Below, in pieces: positions 41,754 to 50,894 of a DNA stretch of 64,000 nucleotides. The stretch's first letter is position 1; each line of letters starts with the position of its first letter. The translations under genes were made by a program, and so were the position numbers. Source of the stretch: Oscillospiraceae bacterium (GTDB lineage Bacteria > Bacillota > Clostridia > Oscillospirales > CAG-272). The notes under the pieces are model-generated. The model saw only the letters and a list, made by a program, of their open reading frames with translations, did not search any database and was not told the origin of the DNA. The stretch is taken from assembly GCA_015065005.1 (NCBI GenBank), contig SVRE01000002.1, positions 16,267 through 80,266 on the forward strand, read 5' to 3'.

Positions 41754-42410
41754 TTAATTATCTCTTACATCCTTTTCGGTACTGTGTATTACATATTTTA
41801 CTACACCTATAATCTCCCATTGACCTTCTGGATGGATATCCTTATATATCCTTTCCCCATTTTCGTCAAGAGAATCGTTTGCTGCTTCTAAATAATATGT
41901 ACCTTTTTCTTTTCTTAAAATCTTTGCTGTTGCTTCCTCTTGGTTTACTCTTGCTATAACTACATCGCCGGGTTTTGCAGATAGTGAGGTGTTGACTATC
42001 ATATAGTCTCCGTTATATATTCCTCTGTTTATCATACTTAACCCTTTTGCAGTTAATATAATATGCTCACCCTCGCCAAATATCTCTACAGGCAGTGGAA
42101 TTGTAGCTTCGATATTCTCAACGGCAAGTATGGGTTGACCACAAGAGCATTCTCCAACCATGGCTGCATTAGAAATTTCACCTATACTCAAATTACTTGG
42201 TACGGAAATAAACTTTCTTTTTCCAATTCTTTCAGTTGAAATAATCTTTCGTTTTTCAAGCTCTGTAACCATGTTTTGAACTGTACTTTTTGAGCTTATG
42301 TTGCACTCTTCACAAATTTCTCTTAATGAAGGAGCTTCGCCAAAGCTTCTTATGTGTGAAATTATGAAGTCTGCAACTTTTTTTAAATTTTCTTCGTTGA
42401 AGGTTTTCAT
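41754..42410 (-). CDS. lexA: LexA-like SOS repressor with Cys-Gly cleavage site
   Basis: 218 residues. The N-terminal winged HTH is of LexA type (LREICEECNISSKSTVQNMVTELEKRK). The self-cleavage site reads ECSC-GQPILA (C90-G91) instead of the usual Ala-Gly; Cys-Gly is known from UmuD. Catalytic Ser is S125 (GLSM) and Lys K163 (EATAKIL). Expected to repress element genes and be cleaved upon RecA activation. As it lies in the island it is likely the element's own repressor rather than the host LexA. Confidence 0.88.
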   Translation of the reverse strand: MKTFNEENLKKVADFIISHIRSFGEAPSLREICEECNISSKSTVQNMVTELEKRKIISTERIGKRKFISVPSNLSIGEISNAAMVGECSCGQPILAVENIEATIPLPVEIFGEGEHIILTAKGLSMINRGIYNGDYMIVNTSLSAKPGDVVIARVNQEEATAKILRKEKGTYYLEAANDSLDENGERIYKDIHPEGQWEIIGVVKYVIHSTEKDVRDN

Positions 42411-42453
42411 AACCTCACCCCTTTTGCAATATCGTACTTATAGTTCGTTTATG

Positions 42454-42482
42454 ATTATACTACAATAAGGTTCGTTTGTCAA
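42454..42482 (-). promoter_or_regulatory. promoter of lexA-like gene with repeated AAACGAAC sites
   Basis: TTGACA (42482-42477), 17-bp spacer, TATAAT (42459-42454). The 8-mer AAACGAAC occurs once inside the spacer and once just after the -10, suitable half-sites for a LexA-type repressor (autoregulation inferred). Confidence 0.8.
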
Positions 42483-42516
42483 GATAAAATTTGAAGATAT
42501 AAAGAAATTTTCATCT

Positions 42517-42696
42517 TCATTTTTTCTTTGTATATTTTTTTCGTTTTTGATAATTTTCAAAGTGATTTGATACCGCTATTTCCAAGCTTACTATTAACGG
42601 AGTTAGCTCTTCATTAGGTATGTTTTCAATTTTAGGTATACCGTTTACATACACCCTTAAGCCTGCCTCGTTGCCCTTGACAATTATCTCTTCCAA
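42517..42696 (-). CDS. 59-residue hypothetical protein with TTG start
   Basis: Reads (M)EEIIVKGNEAGLRVYVNGIP ... NHFENYQKRKKYTKKK. GGAGG lies 9 bases before a TTG codon; the nearby ATG gives only a 22-codon frame. The basic C-terminus is typical of small element-encoded proteins. Function unknown. Confidence 0.6.
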   Translation of the reverse strand: MEEIIVKGNEAGLRVYVNGIPKIENIPNEELTPLIVSLEIAVSNHFENYQKRKKYTKKK

Positions 42697-43180
42697 TCAT
42701 ATATCCCTCCTTTTTTGCTTGTACCTATACTTTATCAAATTTTAAGTGTATTTTCCACTAACTTACTTTGCTAATTTCCTCTTTTTATTCACACAGTTTG
42801 TTGTCAAACTCTTACTGAATATTGCATTATCCTTTACAAAGTTTCACTTTTCCTTTGGTTTTGGAGTATAGCAGAAAAAGTCAGTGCTGAAAAGGGGGAA
42901 CGAAAATGCGTTGGTATCTTAATTGTTGCTTACAAGCATTTTAGTTCTGGCAAGCCCTTGTCAGCCCTGCCTTTTCCCGCTGAGGAGAAGTTGTGTTTGA
43001 ATGAGTTAAATAGTCAGTAAATATAGGTTTTTATCATAGTTTGTTTGAATTGTGGTTGATTTATAGATTGAAATTGGCTTATTACGAAAGGAAAGTGGGT
43101 GAGTGAGATAGTAAAAAAACGAAAATTTTTAGTTTATGATTGTATCAATACAACAAATTTTAAAGAAAAGGAGATTCAAA
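42697..43180. other. non-coding region upstream of serine recombinase
   Basis: No gene supported. Contains TGTATTTTCCACTAACTTA (near 42748), a diverged copy of the stretch near 33660, and stem-prone CAAGCCCTTGTCAGCCCTG sequence near 42954. An element end or recombination site may lie here. Confidence 0.35.
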
Positions 43181-44695
43181 ATGAAAACAGCAGTAGTTTA
43201 TGCTCGATATTCGAGTGAAAGACAAACTGAGCAATCCATAGAGGGACAACTAAGAGAGTGCAACGAATACGCAATGCGAAATGATATTGTTATTGTTGAC
43301 ACATACATTGACCGAGCTATGACGGGAACTAACGATAATAGAACAGATTTTCAACGATTATTAAAGGATTGCTCAAAGAACGCTTGGGATTATGTACTTG
43401 TATACAAGCTTGATAGATTTTCAAGAAACAAATACGAAATGGCTATGCACAAAAAGACCTTACGTGATAATGGCATTAAGCTTATATCCGTAAAAGAAAA
43501 CATTCCGGACTCCCCGGAGGGCATTATTCTTGAGTCCTTACTTGAAGGTATGGCAGAATATTATTCGGCGGAATTATCACAAAAAGTTAAGCGTGGAATG
43601 CGTGAGGGAAGAATTAAAGGACACTTTGCCGGTGGAGCTGTGTTGTTTGGCTACAAGGTAATAAACAAGAAAATATATATTGATGAAAATACCTCTAAAA
43701 TTGTTATCCGAATATTCCAAGAGTTTGCAGCAGGCAAATTTGTTAAAGATATTATTGCCGACCTTACAAATGAAGGAATATATCATAACGGAAAGCCGTT
43801 AGGTAGAAATACAGTATATAAGCTTCTGAGAAACGAAAAATATATTGGTATAGTACGATACGGCAATGAAGAATTTACTAATATTTATCCTCAAATTGTA
43901 CCAAATACGTTGTTTGAGGTTGTTCAAACAAAGATTGATGGCAACCGTTACGGCAAACACGATTCCGATGCAATTTATATTCTTAAAGGCAAAATGAAAT
44001 GTGGTTACTGTGGCAAAACTATCACATCAGAGAGCGGCACAGGCAAAAGCGGAAAGGTTAAGCGTTACTATAAATGCTTTGGTAGAAAAAATGCGGTAAA
44101 CGGTTGTAAGAAAGATACTATTAGAAAGGAAACTATTGAAGGCTTGATTGTTGACTCAATTCTTAAATTTTTTGAGGACAGGCAAAATTTATCTTTTATT
44201 GCAGATAAGATAGTGGAGCTTCATCAACAAAGAGTTGCCGATACATCCGTTCTCAATATTTTATTAGAAGAAAAGGCTGCTCTTACAAAATCTATTGATA
44301 ATATTTTGGATGCAATAGCAGAGGGCTACCGTTCTTCTAAAACAAAAGAAAAACTTGAAGAATTTGAAGCAAAGCTTGATATTGTAGAGGGCAAAATTTT
44401 AATTGAAAAGGCTAAAGAAAAATCGGCTATTACGAAGGAAGATATTATTAAGTTCATATCTAAATGTATCAAAAAAGAACCTTTGCAAATGATTAAACTT
44501 TTGGTAAAGGAAATCATACTATTTGACGACAAGGTTGAAATTTACTACAATTACATAGACAAGAAAAGTCCTGATGAATTTGAACATCAGGCTTTTTTGT
44601 TTTATGAGGAAAATGTTGATTTATATTTAAAGGATGATTACAAATTAAAGGAGCGGGATTACATCTTAAACGTACTTGTTCAGATGTATATTTGA
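43181..44695 (+). CDS. large serine recombinase
   Basis: 504 residues from the ATG at 43181 (AAAGGAG 8 bases upstream); 15 extra upstream codons lack a ribosome site. N-terminal resolvase domain with YARYSSERQ (catalytic S11), DRFSRN and LLEGMAEYYSAELSQKVKRG; a recombinase domain; a zinc ribbon (CGYCGK, YKCFGRKN..NGC); and a long C-terminal coiled coil. Such enzymes integrate and excise phages, Tn4451-type transposons and ICEs. It probably belongs to the LexA-containing element to its left or to the cargo on its right. Confidence 0.93.
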   Translation: MKTAVVYARYSSERQTEQSIEGQLRECNEYAMRNDIVIVDTYIDRAMTGTNDNRTDFQRLLKDCSKNAWDYVLVYKLDRFSRNKYEMAMHKKTLRDNGIKLISVKENIPDSPEGIILESLLEGMAEYYSAELSQKVKRGMREGRIKGHFAGGAVLFGYKVINKKIYIDENTSKIVIRIFQEFAAGKFVKDIIADLTNEGIYHNGKPLGRNTVYKLLRNEKYIGIVRYGNEEFTNIYPQIVPNTLFEVVQTKIDGNRYGKHDSDAIYILKGKMKCGYCGKTITSESGTGKSGKVKRYYKCFGRKNAVNGCKKDTIRKETIEGLIVDSILKFFEDRQNLSFIADKIVELHQQRVADTSVLNILLEEKAALTKSIDNILDAIAEGYRSSKTKEKLEEFEAKLDIVEGKILIEKAKEKSAITKEDIIKFISKCIKKEPLQMIKLLVKEIILFDDKVEIYYNYIDKKSPDEFEHQAFLFYEENVDLYLKDDYKLKERDYILNVLVQMYI

Positions 44696-44781
44696 ATTGT
44701 TTTTTCAAAAAATACCATTTATTTGCTCTGTTTTTAGTGTCCCAAATTACAAAATCTACACAATTTTGATTTTAATAAAAA

Positions 44782-44865
44782 CGCCGTATTCCCTTATACC
44801 ACAAGGCTTTATTGCACTTTTTCGTGGGTGTTTTGAATTAGATGTCGCCACTTCGACCATCTATG
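44782..44865 (+). repeat. CCCTTATACCACAAGG repeat, copy near serine recombinase
   Basis: AAAAACGCCGTATTCCCTTA continues to ACCACAAGGCTTT and later TTAGATGTCGCCA. It matches 50620-50705 (AAAAAGCGCC, CCCTTATACCATAAGG, GTTAGATGTGGCG) with scattered differences. Begins 90 bases after the recombinase stop, a usual place for an attachment site. Confidence 0.55.
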
Positions 44866-45052
44866 TAGTATGAAACAGACTACATTACACCAAAAGCCCT
44901 TGAGAATCAAGAACTTTCCTATTTAGGAAAACAATTTTCATTTATACAAAGCCCGAATCATCGCCGATTGGCATTTTAATTATTTGCACTTTATGGATAT
45001 AACATAGTATTACTCTAATATGCAAAATTCGCTAACCATATAAATAGAAACC

Positions 45053-45081
45053 TTGAAAAATAATATAAATTGTGTTATAAT
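45053..45081 (+). promoter_or_regulatory. promoter of GIY-YIG gene
   Basis: TTGAAA, 17-bp spacer, TATAAT. Confidence 0.75.
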
Positions 45082-45232
45082 GAATAAGAAGGCTGCGGAA
45101 ACAGTGAACATTCAAGCGAGTTGGCAATTAACATTTACGAATATATAAATAACTATTTCTGTGATTTGAATTAGCATATTAGTTAAAAAGTAGAAGTGAC
45201 TAGAAAATTTAATTTAAAAGAAGGAGAAACAA

Positions 45233-45649
45233 ATGGTTACTATTAGTTTGAATTTTGATGGATATTGGAGAGAAGCAAACAAAAAAGGTATCCCCGACAA
45301 ATCAGGAATTTATTGTGTCTATACTTGTACATACAACCATGATACAAAAAAAGTAACAATCCACAAATTGTTGTATATTGGCGAATCGAATAACGTAAAT
45401 GATAGAATTAATAACCATGAAAGATTGAGTGATTGGAAAAATGCTTTAGAAAAAAATCAGACATTGTGTTATTCGTTTGCTCCTGCTATTAATCCTGATA
45501 GAGAACGTGCGGAAGCAGCTCTTATATATAAGCATAAGCCTCCTATGAATGATGAGTATGTAAATAGTTTTACATACAATGATACAAGCATTATTTTGTC
45601 TGGAAATACGAGTAAATTAGTAGAGTCATTTGTAATTTACAATGATTGA
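45233..45649 (+). CDS. stand-alone GIY-YIG nuclease-like protein
   Basis: 138 residues, AAGGAG upstream. GIY-YIG motifs: G25-I26-Y27 (SGIYCVY), Y48-I49-G50 (LLYIGES), R58 (VNDRINNHE) and a later Glu in the DRERAEAALIY helix, with HKPPMN after it. The fold cuts DNA in homing, repair and restriction enzymes. No fused DNA-binding domain. Alone with its promoter and terminator; candidate restriction or anti-invader gene. Confidence 0.78.
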   Translation: MVTISLNFDGYWREANKKGIPDKSGIYCVYTCTYNHDTKKVTIHKLLYIGESNNVNDRINNHERLSDWKNALEKNQTLCYSFAPAINPDRERAEAALIYKHKPPMNDEYVNSFTYNDTSIILSGNTSKLVESFVIYND

Positions 45650-45724
45650 AATTATAGATCATTTACAATCAATGCGTTGAGCAAATCTAATTTTCTAAAA
45701 GGAATTCAGATTTTATTAGACAAA

Positions 45725-45760
45725 CTCCTTTTTAGCAATATCGCTTAAAAGGAGCTTTTT
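45725..45760 (+). terminator. terminator after GIY-YIG gene
   Basis: CTCCTTTTTAGC / GCTTAAAAGGAG followed by CTTTTT. Confidence 0.82.
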
Positions 45761-45793
45761 GTTTAATACGATTAACTTGAAAAGGAGGACGAT

Positions 45794-47305
45794 ATGTTCA
45801 AAAAAAATAAAATGAAGAAAATATTAAAGGAGCTTACACAATACACTTTTTTTGAAAAGATGTTGGTTGCTCAAACCTCTGCACAAAAGTTAATGCATTT
45901 TGATCATTTGGAACTGTTTCCAAATGAAACCAGTAATACTGTCATGCCTTGGGAAATTGAGGCATTTGCCGAGTTATCTATTCTTTCAACTGGCACTCAT
46001 CCGACTAAATCATTTAAGACGCACAACAGTAAAGCCTTTTGCAAAATCATTACAACTATTAGAAATTTTTTACCGCCCAAGCTTAAAGAAGAGATAGACA
46101 CCCCGAAATTCGCAAATGATTTCTTCATGGCTTGTGGTATGGTACAATTTAAGCCTCAAAAATATGCGTTAAATCGATTGTATCGTTATGATTATTTTTG
46201 GTCATTCAAAAATAATAAGATAGACATGCCAAAAATATTTTCAGAAAACTTCAATGGACTATCCTATAAATATTTCATTGAACTTGCAGTTTTAACATAT
46301 TTTGCTGCCAGCATGGATGGAAATTCATCAAATGCTTTTCGATACATCAGTACAACCCACATTGACGCTATAAAATTACTGTGCATAACTCGGGACGAAT
46401 ATATCGAAAGGCAGAACGAAAAGAATTTGGGCGATGTAAATAACGTGGTTTACGGTTTTAATTATCTTTATCCATACCCTTATATAGAATTTAACTCTAA
46501 TATCTATCTTCCTGTTCCATATTTAATTATCGATGCTGTATGCGAATCGTTGGTAACAAGAGTTACAAATGATAATGGTCGAATTCGAGAAAATATTGGA
46601 AAGTATGTAGCGCAATCATATATTGAGTATATTCTAAAAGATGGACATGTTTATGAAGAAGTTGTTCCTGAAATACCATATGTGGTAGGACGACAAACCG
46701 TTGATGCTCCAGACGTTATGATCAAAGACGGCAATAGATTTTGCTTTATCGATTCTAAACTGTCTACACCAAAGCTTTCGCTCCGTCATTTCAATGAAAC
46801 AGATATAGAAAACAATATAAAACAATATGCAAAAAATGTTAAGCAGATATATAATAGAATTGTTGATTTCTTGGATTCTAAGTATTATCCATTCACTTCT
46901 TCATCTAACATAGACAAAGCCAATGTTTTTGGATTGGTTGTTGTTTTTGAAAATGCTTTTATTTTCAAGTCAAGAATTTTGACTGAAGTATTCAATGACT
47001 TGAATGTCGATAGCGAATCAGCAGAAGCAGAATTTATCAAATCTAACATATACATAACAGATTTAAGCGATATAGAATCTTTTGCTTCCAGTTCATACAA
47101 TATATTTACAGCATTGGAATCGAAAAGAGATAATAATAAGCGATGGGGGGATATGGGACTTTATAGCAATGAGTTATACAGGGACGAACCAAAAAAGAGT
47201 CAATCTTTACTCTCTTTTGAAAGTAAAATTAGAAATATACTAAAAGAACATTTGGCAAAAATGATGGCGCTTGGATTGATACCTACACCAACAGAAGCAT
47301 CATAG
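45794..47305 (+). CDS. PD-(D/E)XK nuclease-like protein of unknown family
   Basis: 503 residues, AAAGGAGG upstream. N-terminal two thirds are helical and unassigned. A nuclease-like core lies at about 285-325: VYEEVVPEIP (Glu), APDVMI (D307) and FIDSK (D320, K322), the spacing of PD-(D/E)XK enzymes. The C-terminal 170 residues are mixed alpha/beta. No methyltransferase is adjacent, so if it is a nuclease it needs another mode of self-protection. Placed among defence genes. Confidence 0.65.
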   Translation: MFKKNKMKKILKELTQYTFFEKMLVAQTSAQKLMHFDHLELFPNETSNTVMPWEIEAFAELSILSTGTHPTKSFKTHNSKAFCKIITTIRNFLPPKLKEEIDTPKFANDFFMACGMVQFKPQKYALNRLYRYDYFWSFKNNKIDMPKIFSENFNGLSYKYFIELAVLTYFAASMDGNSSNAFRYISTTHIDAIKLLCITRDEYIERQNEKNLGDVNNVVYGFNYLYPYPYIEFNSNIYLPVPYLIIDAVCESLVTRVTNDNGRIRENIGKYVAQSYIEYILKDGHVYEEVVPEIPYVVGRQTVDAPDVMIKDGNRFCFIDSKLSTPKLSLRHFNETDIENNIKQYAKNVKQIYNRIVDFLDSKYYPFTSSSNIDKANVFGLVVVFENAFIFKSRILTEVFNDLNVDSESAEAEFIKSNIYITDLSDIESFASSSYNIFTALESKRDNNKRWGDMGLYSNELYRDEPKKSQSLLSFESKIRNILKEHLAKMMALGLIPTPTEAS

Positions 47306-47476
47306 GGCTGATTTATTCTTTGCTTGTTACAACTCGTTTTTTATAAAAAAGCTTTAAACTATATTTCTATTATGCGTACCATAATTGCAATAATATTCCT
47401 TAATTGGCTACAAACCTTTTATACATAGACGATACAATGACCATGTAAATAAAATTTAAAATTATTAACAAACGGC

Positions 47477-49645
47477 TTATTCAATAGAGTGAACTTCAAT
47501 AATATTTTGTATTCCTTGTATATATGTCTTGCCTTCGTTAATTTTATTTTTAACATACTCTAGATCGCCTCTACTACAGAATATTTTGATTTTGTTTTCG
47601 ACAGCAACTATGTCAAAATCTGTATCCAAAAAGTGATGTTCAGGTAAATAACTTTTTGATAAATTTATTTGCTTTGGACGTCCCCACAATTGTAACAGAT
47701 CACAAAGTGCCCCATAAAATGCGAATGGATTAATTTGAATGTTTTGTTTATACATCACACCTACTTTAGGGCTGTTTTCTTTGGTTGCTACATTATGCAA
47801 CAATACTGCAAAAATAATATTTGCATATTGATCTATGCATTCTTGGCTATTAAAAAAGTTAACATCAGGCACATCATACCAAGACAACTTAACAGCTTTG
47901 TTTGATGTGGAAAAATTCAATATTAGATTGTTTAAAACAGCAGATTGATATAAAAGCCCTGAAGATATAAGTCCATGATCAAATGAGGAATGCTCCGGGG
48001 AATAATTAAATAAAGCTTTAATTGAAATTTTTAAATTATCACATAACTCAACTATCTTTTTGTACAGGTTTTCTGCAAACTCATTTGATGGATTATGGTT
48101 AAATAATTTATCTATGCCATTTTTGTTATATTGAGTTGCAAAATTGTAATTATCCACATTTATATTTGCCTCATTATTACCAAGCAATCCAAAATGATTA
48201 AGCAACTGTACATATAAATGATGACTATATGAAAGAATATCATAAGATACACCATTTTCTTTTTGATAAATTCGATTTTGATTTGTGATAACTTCTTCTT
48301 TCAGTTTTTCTGATGATTTAATGATTTCATTAGCGGCTTTACGAATCGTTTCCTCCAGTTTTTCCCGAGAAAAACACTTATCATCTCGTTTTTTACAAAA
48401 ATCCAGCAGATTATTTCTAATAATTTCTATAAAAGAGTCTTTAGTATATTTACCTTTTATTAAATCTATAGCTGTGTTGTTTGATAAATCCCTATCTTTT
48501 GTATTTAGTATAAGCCACTCGCATATACAATTATAAAAATCATTAATTTCACAATTATGTGCATTATAAAAATCAAATTGATTTTTGTGCTTTTCGGGTA
48601 AATTATCAAAGAAAGCAAATACTATGCCAAATTGACCTGTGGGTACAAGTCTCAATATGTTATTCTTAAAATCGCTAACGAAATACTTGCAATACCAACC
48701 TTCTGGCAAACGTGCATTAGATACATCTAAATAATAATTTTCCCTAAAAATACATTTTGTAAATTTATTAGATTCTTTAATAATAAAGGCTACTGCTGTA
48801 TTGGTTTGATCAAAAATAACGCATAGATGTTTTTCTTCTTCTAACAACGGATAAGAGTTACCTAGCCCATATAGAGTATCACTATCACATATCATTGTTG
48901 CAGAATCAAACTCATGTAGTGTCGCGTTCAATCCGTCTAGGTCAATTGTTTCACCATCGTATATCCAAATACAGTTAATATTATTTAATAAAGATTCTAA
49001 GCAAAATTTCTTATCGCTATTACGCAAGAATGCTATGTTTACAATAAGTCTTGCTACACTTTTTATCACATAAAAGTATATTGAATCGTACCAAAACGAG
49101 TTATCTTTTCTTGTTGCATTTGATTCTTTACCATCATTGCACTCTTGGTTTTCTACACTATTGAAATTGGTTTCCCAATAGTATCCAACATCATGGTAAA
49201 ATGCAAAACATCTCCAATTTTTAATGAAAATTTGTATTTTATCTTTATTCGATCCTGCATATAATATTTGATCAAGTAATTTTTTATTCAATACGGTCAT
49301 ATTAAAAAACAAATAAACACCTAATATATACGTGTTGACACTATGGATTACATGATCTTGGGGAATATATCCTAGGGTGTTATTTACTTTATATCTTTCT
49401 TGATAGTCTATTGTGTTGTTTATATAATTTGAAGGAAGGAAAAAATTATCATACATTTGGATATAAAAGTATATCTTTTTTGCCGTATCCATCTTTACAG
49501 ATGTATCATTTGATGATAAAAACTGCTTGAACAAATTTTCGCAGGGCCATATTTGATCATAAATATCCCTATAACTTTCAAGGAAGCATGAAACTTCTCT
49601 TTTTTCAAAAAGTTCATTATATAATCTTTGATTTATACCATTCAT
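47477..49645 (-). CDS. large HD-motif protein of unknown family
   Basis: 722 residues, TAAGGAGG upstream. Around residues 98-152, DHVIHSVNTYILG and FAFYHDVGYYWE have the His...His-Asp pattern of HD phosphohydrolases; a second similar pattern (SFDHGLISSGLLY, then LLHNVAT with HN instead of HD) lies near 560-640. Between them are unassigned alpha/beta segments. Might hydrolyse nucleotides or cyclic nucleotides. It is 48 bases downstream of 49694-50437 with a hairpin between, so both are likely one operon. Confidence 0.55.
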   Translation of the reverse strand: MNGINQRLYNELFEKREVSCFLESYRDIYDQIWPCENLFKQFLSSNDTSVKMDTAKKIYFYIQMYDNFFLPSNYINNTIDYQERYKVNNTLGYIPQDHVIHSVNTYILGVYLFFNMTVLNKKLLDQILYAGSNKDKIQIFIKNWRCFAFYHDVGYYWETNFNSVENQECNDGKESNATRKDNSFWYDSIYFYVIKSVARLIVNIAFLRNSDKKFCLESLLNNINCIWIYDGETIDLDGLNATLHEFDSATMICDSDTLYGLGNSYPLLEEEKHLCVIFDQTNTAVAFIIKESNKFTKCIFRENYYLDVSNARLPEGWYCKYFVSDFKNNILRLVPTGQFGIVFAFFDNLPEKHKNQFDFYNAHNCEINDFYNCICEWLILNTKDRDLSNNTAIDLIKGKYTKDSFIEIIRNNLLDFCKKRDDKCFSREKLEETIRKAANEIIKSSEKLKEEVITNQNRIYQKENGVSYDILSYSHHLYVQLLNHFGLLGNNEANINVDNYNFATQYNKNGIDKLFNHNPSNEFAENLYKKIVELCDNLKISIKALFNYSPEHSSFDHGLISSGLLYQSAVLNNLILNFSTSNKAVKLSWYDVPDVNFFNSQECIDQYANIIFAVLLHNVATKENSPKVGVMYKQNIQINPFAFYGALCDLLQLWGRPKQINLSKSYLPEHHFLDTDFDIVAVENKIKIFCSRGDLEYVKNKINEGKTYIQGIQNIIEVHSIE

Positions 49646-49665
49646 ACAAATTCCTCCTTAACAAT

Positions 49666-49691
49666 AAAACGGCATGGAAGCATGCCGTTTT
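49666..49691. terminator. hairpin between operon genes
   Basis: AAAACGGCATG-gaag-CATGCCGTTTT, perfect 11-bp stem with short U-runs on both strands; may lower expression of the HD-motif gene relative to its upstream partner. Confidence 0.65.
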
Positions 49692-49693
49692 AA

Positions 49694-50437
49694 TCAAATA
49701 ACATTATTAAAACTGCAACAAAAGATAAAAGCAGCACACTCTTGCGTAAGTGAAGAAAAATTATGTCTACATTTTGATTTAAGTTTGTATTTGTTTGACT
49801 CGTAATCAAAACGATAGTGTTCCTCTATGGACGCATCTTTTTCTTCAGCCGCCTTATAATTCTCAAGGGACAATTGAGAAGGCAACTTCTTAATGTATAA
49901 CGAGGGTATGTACTTCACCAGAAAAGCCACAGCCTTACCTATAGATTCATATTGCTTTATATGCTCTTGCGTAATGTTTTCCCAAACACCATCTTTCATT
50001 TTTTTTATAATTTTTTGGATCATACGCTGAAAAATGATTTCAGAATTAGCTTTTGCTTGCGAAAAAGCCTTCTTACAGTCTTTTGAACCTGTAGCAGAAC
50101 CCGATAAATCCACCTTGATTATGTCTTTGTCTTCATTGTAGTATGAAGTTGCACATACAATAAAGCCTACTTCATGAGGGTCAAAAATATTTGTATTAGC
50201 AAGAATAGTATCAATCGAAATATATTTTTTGTTTCCAGTAACTGTCGAAACATGACGCATATATATTGCAATAACATTTTTATATTGTTCTCTAAATAAC
50301 TCTAACAAATCAAGATCGACAACATCCACTGAATGTAAAAGAGCCAAAAAATTATCATAAAATACTGTTTTTTCAATTGGTCTAAGGCTTCCTCTAATGG
50401 AGCGACTAGACTTTTTTTTATTCTTATATTTTTTCAT
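49694..50437 (-). CDS. hypothetical protein, partner of HD-motif gene
   Basis: 247 residues with a basic N-terminus (KKYKNKKKSSRSIRGSLRP) and C-terminal Cys/His residues (SKCRHNFSSLTQECAAFIFCC). The middle is helical. No family recognised. GGGGGG lies upstream of the ATG. First gene of a two-gene minus-strand operon at the right end of the island. Confidence 0.6.
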   Translation of the reverse strand: MKKYKNKKKSSRSIRGSLRPIEKTVFYDNFLALLHSVDVVDLDLLELFREQYKNVIAIYMRHVSTVTGNKKYISIDTILANTNIFDPHEVGFIVCATSYYNEDKDIIKVDLSGSATGSKDCKKAFSQAKANSEIIFQRMIQKIIKKMKDGVWENITQEHIKQYESIGKAVAFLVKYIPSLYIKKLPSQLSLENYKAAEEKDASIEEHYRFDYESNKYKLKSKCRHNFSSLTQECAAFIFCCSFNNVI

Positions 50438-50619
50438 GTTTCCCCCCTCAACAAATCATACAACTTCTCATGTTAAATTATACTCCTTATACAGATATAA
50501 GTCAAGTATGTTTTGGAAAATCATGAAATTTTTATTAAGTAAATTGTATAAAACTATTTTTTCTTCATGTGTTTTCTTTGCATGCAAATTTACAAAATTT
50601 ACATTTTTATTTATTTCAA

Positions 50620-50705
50620 AAAAGCGCCTTAAACCCTTATACCATAAGGTTTTTCAGAGGTTTTACACAGGTGTTCAACTGAGGTTAGATGTGGCGCGCC
50701 ATAAA
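50620..50705 (+). repeat. CCCTTATACCATAAGG repeat, copy at island right end
   Basis: Diverged copy of 44782-44865, ending GTTAGATGTGGCGCGCCA. Its last 9 bases GGCGCGCCA also equal the tRNA-Arg 3' end, so it may be a second or older attachment site. Confidence 0.5.
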
Positions 50706-50710
50706 AAGTG

Positions 50711-50740
50711 AAACCACCCAAAAGGGTGGTTTTGCTTTTT
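50711..50740 (+). terminator. hairpin terminator
   Basis: AAACCACCC-aaaa-GGGTGGTTT followed by TGCTTTTT. Confidence 0.75.
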
Positions 50741-50894
50741 ATTGTGCCCTGTCGATTCGAACCTCCTTCAAAAACGCCCCGCGTTTTTGAGTTGAGTTCG
50801 GACGCGAGCCTTAAGCGGGGGAGCTTGCTCACCTGAGCGTAGGCGATGCGCATTTCCGTCAGGAAATGTATCTCCTTTAAATCGCTTGCGATTT
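50741..50894. repeat. GC-rich hairpin-dense patch
   Basis: Unlike the A+T-rich island it holds GC-rich short hairpins: AAAAACGCcccGCGTTTTT, GAGCTTGCTC, CATTTCCGTCAGGAAATG and AAATCGCttgcGATTT. The minus strand carries GAGGTTCGAATCGACAGGGC, resembling a tRNA T-arm plus acceptor end. Likely a dispersed repeat or tRNA remnant; no gene. Confidence 0.45.

Larger units (their letters stand above)
44696..45232. other. non-coding region after recombinase
   Basis: 537 bases with no gene. Includes a repeat shared with 50620-50705 (listed separately) and the promoter at 45053-45081, from which a leader of about 145 nucleotides would precede the GIY-YIG gene. Confidence 0.5.
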
